NCBI GenBank assembly: GCA_014534155.1
Contig: JACVSB010000003.1
Span: forward strand, 1-27,134
DNA length: 27,134 nucleotides
Direction: 5' to 3'
Origin: Thermoleophilia bacterium
Lineage (GTDB): Bacteria; Actinomycetota; Thermoleophilia; Gaiellales; Gaiellaceae
This document shows positions 22,681-27,134 of this stretch, one piece after another. The notes below the pieces were generated by a model, which was not told where the DNA came from, made no database searches, and saw only the letters and a list, made by a program, of their open reading frames with translations. Positions within the stretch are counted from its first letter, which is position 1. Each line of letters opens with the position of its first letter. The position numbers were made by a program, and so were the translations under genes.

Positions 22681-24054
22681 CTAGACGAGGCTCTTGCCCT
22701 CCATCTCGGGCGGAACCGGCTCGCCGAGGAGGGTGAGGAGCGTGGGAGCGACGTCGCGCAGATCGCGCTCGGGCCCGCGGCCGACGGGCGCGCCGTCGCC
22801 CGCCACGACGTACAGCCCCTCGTGCGCGTGGTTTGCGTCGTCGGGGCCGGTGTCGTTCTCGAACACGTGCACGGTTCCCGTGCCCACCTGCCCGACGCTC
22901 CGCCAGAGGAGGTTGCCGAAGTAGACCATGAGGTCGGGCACGACGCCGTTCCGGACGCGGTAGAGATCCTCGGGACGGTGGGCGACGGTCCCGATCGGCC
23001 TGCCCTCCTCGTCGCCCAGGGCCTCGAGCTTCGCCTTCAGCTCGTCCCGCACACGCTCGTACTCGTGGGCGGGGACCTTGCCCTGCGGCTCGCGCCCCTC
23101 CACGTTGAGGAAGAGCCGGCAGTAGTAGCCCCCCTCGCCCCACGCCGCCGTCCGCGGCCAGTCGACGAGGTCCGCGGTGAGCTTCATCGGGCCCGGCGGC
23201 TCCTCCTTCAGCACGAGGTAGCCCTCACGCCGCAGCCACTCGTTCACGCAGATGCCGCCGTCGATTCGCTTGGCGCCGTGGTCCGAGACGAGGAGCACAG
23301 CCGTGTCGTCGGGAACGAGCCGAAGGAGCCGCGCGATCTTCTCGTCGAGGCTCCGGTAGTAGGCGAGCATCGCGTCCTCGTGACGGTTCCCCGGCTCGTA
23401 CAGCCGGTGCTCCGGATCGCTGAAGCGCCAGAACCCGTGCTGGATCCGGTCCGTGCCCATCTCGACCATGAAGAAGAGGTCCCAGGGGCGCGTGGTCAGC
23501 AGGTGCTCCGCGAGCCGGAAGCGCTTCTGTGTCATCTCCTCGAGGTCGGCGAGCAAGCGCTCCTTCTCGTTCGTGCGGAAGTTGGCAACGTCGAGCATGT
23601 ACGACCCCACGACCTCCGCGATCTCCTCCTTCAGCGCCTCGGGGTACGTGTACTGCGAACGCTCGCTGTCCGGGGCCAGGAAGCACGAGACCATGACGCC
23701 TTTCACCGGGGAGACCGGGTACGTCTGCGGGACGCCGAGCACGACCACGTCTCGTCCGCGCTGCGAGAGGATGTCCCAGACCCGCGGGGCGCGGACCGAG
23801 CGGGAGTTCGCGAACGCGAGCCCGTCGTACGAGTGGTCGCGGCGGTTGCGAAAGCCGTAGATCCCGAGCGCGCCCGCGTCGCGCGAGGAGGTCATGACGG
23901 ACCAGGCGGGGACCGTGATGGGAGGATCGGAGCTCCTGAGCACGCCCCACTGCCCGCGCTCCGTCAGCGAGCGGATCGCCGGCAGGTGGGGCAGCCAGCG
24001 GTCGAAGACGAGCTGCGGGGGAGCGGAGTCGAGCCCGATGACGAGCACCTGCAC
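22681..24054 (-). CDS. Alkaline-phosphatase-superfamily hydrolase/transferase, second copy type
   Basis: 457 residues with GTG start at 24054. The superfamily sites are D9 (VIGLDSAPP), the probable nucleophile T47 in PITVPAWSVMTSS (45-57), LLVSDHGAKR, and DDANHAHEGLYVV near the C-terminus. IYGFRNRRDHSYDG after the nucleophile is typical of the AP-superfamily phosphodiesterases found widely in Archaea and Actinobacteria. The usual TG after the nucleophile block is SS here. It differs from the protein at 15550-17172 in length and detail, so the two are not recent duplicates. It follows the 56-residue membrane protein gene by 17 bases. Substrate is unknown; members use two divalent metals, usually zinc. 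Confidence 0.87.
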   Translation of the reverse strand: MQVLVIGLDSAPPQLVFDRWLPHLPAIRSLTERGQWGVLRSSDPPITVPAWSVMTSSRDAGALGIYGFRNRRDHSYDGLAFANSRSVRAPRVWDILSQRGRDVVVLGVPQTYPVSPVKGVMVSCFLAPDSERSQYTYPEALKEEIAEVVGSYMLDVANFRTNEKERLLADLEEMTQKRFRLAEHLLTTRPWDLFFMVEMGTDRIQHGFWRFSDPEHRLYEPGNRHEDAMLAYYRSLDEKIARLLRLVPDDTAVLLVSDHGAKRIDGGICVNEWLRREGYLVLKEEPPGPMKLTADLVDWPRTAAWGEGGYYCRLFLNVEGREPQGKVPAHEYERVRDELKAKLEALGDEEGRPIGTVAHRPEDLYRVRNGVVPDLMVYFGNLLWRSVGQVGTGTVHVFENDTGPDDANHAHEGLYVVAGDGAPVGRGPERDLRDVAPTLLTLLGEPVPPEMEGKSLV

Positions 24055-24071
24055 GGCGCCCGCGATGCTAG

Positions 24072-24242
24072 TCAGCCGACGACGTTCACCGTGGACACCG
24101 TGACCACGATCGAGAGCACGAGCCAGACGAGGAACTGGTGCCAGCGGTGGTGGCAGAAGCGCTGCGCGTACAGCGTGGCCATCGTGGCGAGCACGTCGAT
24201 GCCGAAGTGGACGCCGTACGCGAACCAGTCGGCCGACAGCAT
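24072..24242 (-). CDS. Small two-helix membrane protein with a CHHRWH loop
   Basis: 56 residues, unrecognised. Two hydrophobic segments (about 7-26, containing H12 and D16, and 37-56) flank the short loop QRFCHHRWHQ (27-36), with C30, H31, H32 and H35 as possible metal ligands. A longer open frame exists (to 25088) but it is shadow of zur. The ATG at 24242 has a CATACT -10-like box (24254-24249) six bases upstream, and this box lies across the left half of the Fur-family operator. The gene diverges from zur and points into the hydrolase and deacetylase genes. The combination suggests zinc-controlled expression and perhaps zinc handling; both are inference. No ribosome site is seen. Confidence 0.6.
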   Translation of the reverse strand: MLSADWFAYGVHFGIDVLATMATLYAQRFCHHRWHQFLVWLVLSIVVTVSTVNVVG

Positions 24243-24251
24243 CAGCGTAGT

Positions 24252-24268
24252 ATGAGAACGGTTCTCAT
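24252..24268. promoter_or_regulatory. Fur-family (probably Zur) operator between zur and the small membrane protein gene
   Basis: ATGAGAACGGTTCTCAT is a perfect 8-1-8 palindrome and fits the Fur-family form TGAnAAn-N-nTTnTCA. It covers the minus-strand CATACT box and lies just upstream of zur. Actinobacterial Zur usually binds related 7-1-7 sites, so autoregulation plus control of the divergent gene is expected. Confidence 0.75.
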
Positions 24269-24276
24269 TCTCGGAC

Positions 24277-24293
24277 GCTGCTACCCTAGCAGC
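24277..24293. promoter_or_regulatory. Perfect 7-3-7 inverted repeat touching the zur start codon
   Basis: GCTGCTA-CCC-TAGCAGC ends at 24293, one base before the zur GTG. It contains the TACCCT -10-like box (24282-24287), six bases before the GTG. It could be a second regulator site over the promoter or, if transcription starts upstream, an RNA hairpin limiting translation. Confidence 0.5.
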
Positions 24294-24722
24294 GTGGCCT
24301 CGACAGGGGCGAGGGAGCAGCTCGCGCAGGCGCTCCTCCGCGCAGGGGTCCGTCCGACGCCGCAGCGAGTGGCAGTCGCCGAAGAGCTCATTGCCGAATC
24401 CGACGACGTGACGGCCCAGGAGCTGCACGCCCGGCTGCGGGCGCGAGGGCGGCGCCTCGGCCTCGCAACGGTATACAGGACGCTCGCGCTCCTCACCGAC
24501 GCGGGCGCCGTGGACACGCTGGCGCACCATCCCGGGGAGCTCTGCTACCGCTGGTGCGGAAGCGGGCACCACCACCACCTCACCTGCTCGCGCTGCCACC
24601 GCGTCGTCGAGCTCGGCGAGTGCGAGCTCGACCCGTGGCTCGAGCGCCTCTCGGCCGCGCACGGGTTCGTGCCCACGGGGCATCGCCTCGAGGTCGCCGG
24701 GCTCTGCGCGAGCTGCCGCTAG
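24294..24722 (+). CDS. zur: Zinc uptake regulator, Fur family (Zur/FurB type)
   Basis: 142 residues from the GTG at 24294; an earlier in-frame ATG (24252) lies inside the operator and is unlikely. The winged helix is about 10-75 (TPQRVAVAEELIAES, then LGLATVYRTLALLTDAGAV). Metal ligands match the M. tuberculosis FurB (Zur) set by spacing: D74, C88, H93, H95 for the regulatory site; C98, C101, C138, C141 for the structural site; and H92, H94, H130 for the third site. D113 stands where FurB has glutamate. The GHHHHL run and CYRWC fit Zur rather than Fur or PerR. Zinc-loaded Zur represses uptake genes. It faces the FlgD-Ig-like gene with shared CTAG stops. Confidence 0.92.
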   Translation: MASTGAREQLAQALLRAGVRPTPQRVAVAEELIAESDDVTAQELHARLRARGRRLGLATVYRTLALLTDAGAVDTLAHHPGELCYRWCGSGHHHHLTCSRCHRVVELGECELDPWLERLSAAHGFVPTGHRLEVAGLCASCR

Positions 24723-25726
24723 CGCGCGCGGCGGACGCGGAAGAGGGAGCGCTCTGCGTGCGCCCCGACCGATGCCGTGAGCGTGTAGCGGCCCGGTCGC
24801 CGCGGCGCGCGGACGGTGACCGGGCCCGGCGGAACCCGGCGCACGCGCTCGAGGCCGGGTCCGACGAGCCGCAGGGAGACCTGCCTCGCGTCCGCGTCCA
24901 CGGAAACGCGGAATGCCCGGCCGGCGGCGGCGCGCCGCGGGACCCCGTGGAGCTCGACGTAGCGCACGCGGACGAGCACGCGGCGGCTGGGACGGGACCG
25001 GTTGCCCGCCTGGTCGAGGACGGCGAGCCACGTCGAGTACGTCCCGGGCTTGGTGGAGCGACGGCTCGCGCCCACCCGCCCGTACCACTTCACCCGCCCC
25101 TCGGTCCCCGGCCAGCGGCGGCTCTTGGCCCGTAGCGTTCCGTCCACGAAGACGACGCCGTACGTGACCGTCTCGTCAGCCCGGTAGACGTAGCGCACCC
25201 GGTCGGCGCGGTCGTCCCCGTCGGGCGAGATGACGAGCGGCGCCGCCTCCAGGAGGCGCATGGTCGGCGGCGTCGCGTCTACCCGGATCGGTGTCGGTAC
25301 GGTGATCGTCCGATCGGACTCGCGCAGGTGGACGCGCAGGCGATAGCGGCCGTCGCGGACGACGCTGCCGCCGTCGGTCCGCCCGTCCCAGGTGAAGCGG
25401 GCGACTCCGGCGGCCTGCGGGATCCCCGTCGCGAGCCAGCGGACGTGGGCGCCGCCGCCGTCGACGATCGAGACGTCGATCGTGTCCGCCCGCCGGAGGC
25501 GCACGGCGAGGTCGGCCCGCGCCCCCGGGCACTCGCACTCGGGCGCGATCAGGCGGTCGAGCTTCGGCGCCGTCAGGGGCGAGCGTTCCAGCTTCAGGCG
25601 CTCGGCTACGGCGAAGGCCGCGGCGCTCGCTGCGAGCAGGCCTCCCGCGAGCAGGGCGACCGCAATTCGCCGTGCGCCGAGCGGCTCCGAGGGGACGAGC
25701 AGGGAGCGCAAGCGGCCCGCCGCCAA
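24719..25726 (-). CDS. Membrane-anchored protein with FlgD-like Ig domain
   Basis: About 335 residues if translation begins at the TTG 25726, eight bases after the aminotransferase stop; a TTG at 25711 is an alternative and the start is uncertain. One hydrophobic segment (RRIAVALLAGGLLAASAAAFAVA, about 19-41) anchors the N-terminus. The outer part has a CECPGARADLAVRLRRADTIDVSIVD strand region, then a clear FlgD Ig-like motif (RFTWDGRTDGGSVVRDGRYRLRV). A second Ig-like piece (SPDGDDRADRVRYVYRADE to WLAVLDQAGNRSRP) and a third beta-rich C-terminal domain (RAFRVSVDADARQVSLRL to YTLTASVGAH) follow. Similar proteins occur at actinobacterial surfaces; no enzyme motif is seen. It is likely co-transcribed with the DegT gene. 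Confidence 0.78.
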   Translation of the reverse strand: MAAGRLRSLLVPSEPLGARRIAVALLAGGLLAASAAAFAVAERLKLERSPLTAPKLDRLIAPECECPGARADLAVRLRRADTIDVSIVDGGGAHVRWLATGIPQAAGVARFTWDGRTDGGSVVRDGRYRLRVHLRESDRTITVPTPIRVDATPPTMRLLEAAPLVISPDGDDRADRVRYVYRADETVTYGVVFVDGTLRAKSRRWPGTEGRVKWYGRVGASRRSTKPGTYSTWLAVLDQAGNRSRPSRRVLVRVRYVELHGVPRRAAAGRAFRVSVDADARQVSLRLVGPGLERVRRVPPGPVTVRAPRRPGRYTLTASVGAHAERSLFRVRRAR

Positions 25727-25734
25727 CGCGCCGA

Positions 25735-26838
25735 CTAGGAGCGGCGCGCCCCCGCCTGCGAACGGAGCGCAGCGCGGACGACGGCGACGACCCGCTCCTG
25801 CTGCTCTGGTTCGATCCCCGCCCAGAGCGGAAGCGCCACGTTCTCGCGCGCTGCCCGCTCGGTCTCGGGGAGCGAGCCCTCCTCCCACCCGAGCGAGGCG
25901 AGCGCCGGCTGGAGATGGAGCGGTCGGGTGTAGTAAGCGGCAGCGCCGATCTCGGCCTCGCGAAGGGCGGCGACGACGCGTTCCCGCTCCGGCGTCCGCG
26001 CCACGTACATGTGGTAGACGTGGCCGGGCTCGTCCTCGGGCACCTCGAGGAGCTCGCCCAGGCCGAGCTCGGCGTAGCGTGCGGCGGCCTCGCGGCGCGC
26101 GGCGTTCCAGGTGTCGAGGGACGGGAGGAAGAGGCGGAGCGCGGCCGCCTGGATCTCGTCCAGGCGCGAGTTGTAGCCGACGAGCTCGAACGTCTGCTTG
26201 TCCCGGGAGCCGTGGAACCGGAGCAGGCGCACGCGCTCGGCCACCTCCACGTCGCGCGCGGCCACGAGGCCGCCGTCGCCGAGCGCGAACAGGTTCTTCG
26301 TCGGGAAGAAGCTGAAGGTTGCGGCGGCACCGACCGCGCCGGCGCGCCGCTCCCCCACGCGGGCGCCGAACGCCTGCGCGGCGTCCTCGACGAGGGGGAC
26401 GGACAGGGGAAGGGCGTCGAGCTTCGCCGGGCGCCCGAACAGGTGCACCGCCACGATGGCCTTCGTCCGTTCGGTCACCCGTGTCGCGACCTCCTCGGGG
26501 TCGAGGTTCAGGGTTCGGGGGTCGATGTCGCAGAAGACCGGTGTGGCGCCGCGCTGCACGATCGGCTCGACCGTCGCGTAGAAGGTGAACGCCGGGCAGA
26601 GGACCTCGTCGCCGGGGCCAACGCCGAGCGCGGTGAGGACGAGCGCGATCGCGTCCGTTCCGTTCGCGACTCCCACGGTCGCCGGAACGCCGAGGTACGC
26701 GGCCGCCTCCTCCTCGAAGGCCCGGACGTTCGGCCCGAGGATGAACCGCCCTCCTTCGAGCACGGACGCGATCCGGTCCATGAGCGCCGGGCGGAACGGC
26801 TCGTACTGGGCGCGAACGTCGACGAGCGGAATGGCCAT
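25735..26838 (-). CDS. DegT/DnrJ/EryC1-family PLP-dependent sugar aminotransferase
   Basis: 367 residues, usual length. PLP contacts are in ANGTDAIALVLTALGVGPGDEVLCPAFTF (58-86), VEDAAQAFGA (150-159; D152 would hold the pyridine nitrogen), and SFFPTKNLFALGDGG (176-190; K181 forms the Schiff base). GYNSRLDEIQAAALRLFLP is the family block after it. The enzyme transfers an amino group to a keto-sugar nucleotide, so it belongs functionally with the surface-glycan genes. The ATG at 26838 lies ten bases after the DedA stop, and its own TAG lies eight bases before the next TTG. Confidence 0.94.
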   Translation of the reverse strand: MAIPLVDVRAQYEPFRPALMDRIASVLEGGRFILGPNVRAFEEEAAAYLGVPATVGVANGTDAIALVLTALGVGPGDEVLCPAFTFYATVEPIVQRGATPVFCDIDPRTLNLDPEEVATRVTERTKAIVAVHLFGRPAKLDALPLSVPLVEDAAQAFGARVGERRAGAVGAAATFSFFPTKNLFALGDGGLVAARDVEVAERVRLLRFHGSRDKQTFELVGYNSRLDEIQAAALRLFLPSLDTWNAARREAAARYAELGLGELLEVPEDEPGHVYHMYVARTPERERVVAALREAEIGAAAYYTRPLHLQPALASLGWEEGSLPETERAARENVALPLWAGIEPEQQERVVAVVRAALRSQAGARRS

Positions 26839-26848
26839 CGCCGCGCCG

Positions 26849-27134
26849 CTACGCCGATTCCATCGCGCGCCGGCGGCCCCGGCGCACGTAGGCGCGCAGC
26901 GCGATCGCGACGAGTGCGGCGACGATCAGGGCGACGACGGCGTAGTCGGCGTAGCGCCAGCTCTCGTGGAAGCGCTCCCAGCTTGCTCCCACGGCGACGC
27001 CGACGCCCGCGAGCCCGAAGTACCAGGGCGCGCTGCCGAGCGCGGTCAGCAGCGTGTAGCGCGGCAGGGGCATCTGGGCGACCCCGGCCGGGATGGAGAT
27101 GAAGGAGCGGACGACGGGGAGGCAACGCGAGACG
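26849..27134 (-). CDS. DedA-family membrane protein, C-terminal part
   Basis: The frame is open to the window edge, so the N-terminal part lies outside. The visible residues begin VSRCLPVVRSFISIPAGVAQMPLPRYTLLTALG and include GSAPWYFGLAGVGVAVG and a final helix YAVVALIVAALVAIALRAYV before a basic tail. The R-x-L-P-x-x-R and S-I-P-A-G-x-A-x-M blocks are family hallmarks of DedA/SNARE-associated proteins, which include lipid-carrier (undecaprenyl phosphate) flippases and general membrane-homeostasis proteins. The ATG at 27073 is internal and not the true start. A role in recycling a lipid carrier would suit the glycan setting but is inference. Confidence 0.9.
   Translation of the reverse strand, partial: VSRCLPVVRSFISIPAGVAQMPLPRYTLLTALGSAPWYFGLAGVGVAVGASWERFHESWRYADYAVVALIVAALVAIALRAYVRRGRRRAMESA

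Noticed and set aside
22183..24255. 690-codon plus-strand open frame
   Set aside because: Antisense to the PIG-L and AP-superfamily genes, with low-complexity acidic/basic translation and no family motif.
24294..24722. Fur or PerR iron/peroxide regulator
   Set aside because: The ligand spacing (D74, C88, H93, H95, two CxxC pairs, H130) and the GHHHHL run match FurB/Zur.
1..27134. CRISPR array, tRNA, rRNA, integrase or phage genes
   Set aside because: No regularly spaced repeats, cloverleaf-like segments, rRNA blocks, transposase or recombinase motifs were seen.

Overview
The window is a dense, high-GC stretch of bacterial chromosome. Coding density is very high, GTG and TTG starts are common, neighbouring genes overlap by 1-23 bases, and the zinc regulator is of the actinobacterial FurB/Zur type. 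This suggests an actinomycete-like organism (Actinomycetota, possibly a deep class such as Thermoleophilia); the class is inference from style only. No rRNA, tRNA, CRISPR array or transposase is visible. The longest gap between genes is 196 bases (2339-2534).

Left block (538-12447, all on the minus strand except the cut gene at 2-541). Read in transcription order it holds a LysR regulator, an iron-alcohol-dehydrogenase/maleylacetate-reductase relative, an unknown 211-residue protein and an MFS exporter. After an AT-rich promoter region at 8505-8553 comes a tightly packed run of seven genes: a fumarate-reductase-like soluble flavoprotein, the alpha and beta parts of a class I [4Fe-4S] fumarase, phosphosulfolactate synthase (ComA), APS reductase (CysH), APS kinase (CysC) and ATP sulfurylase (Sat). 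After a 167-bp element with 16-bp inverted ends come a TSUP/TauE-type anion exporter and a GT2 glycosyltransferase. Sat and CysH can make sulfite, ComA can add it to PEP, and the fumarase and fumarate-reductase relatives fit a lyase and a reductase acting on the resulting C3 sulfonate. I propose this run as a possible undescribed sulfonate-forming pathway (inference).

Middle block (12510-22022) is a surface-glycan region. One plus-strand operon, mostly joined by 4-8 base overlaps, encodes an ATP-grasp ligase, a SAM methyltransferase, a GT4 glycosyltransferase, an alkaline-phosphatase-superfamily hydrolase, a Wzx-like flippase and a nucleotide-sugar epimerase/dehydratase. A GT4 glycosyltransferase on the minus strand and a second, divergent ATP-grasp enzyme follow.

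Right block (22027-27134). A minus-strand set encodes a 56-residue two-helix membrane protein with a CHHRWH loop, a second alkaline-phosphatase-superfamily hydrolase and a PIG-L deacetylase. It diverges from zur across a perfect 17-base Fur-family operator. A FlgD-Ig-like membrane-anchored protein, a DegT-type sugar aminotransferase and the C-terminus of a DedA protein close the window.

Two sequence habits recur. At least eight starts have a YANNNT -10 box only 6-8 bases upstream, which implies leaderless mRNAs. Three convergent gene pairs end on a shared CTAG, so their two TAG stops overlap.
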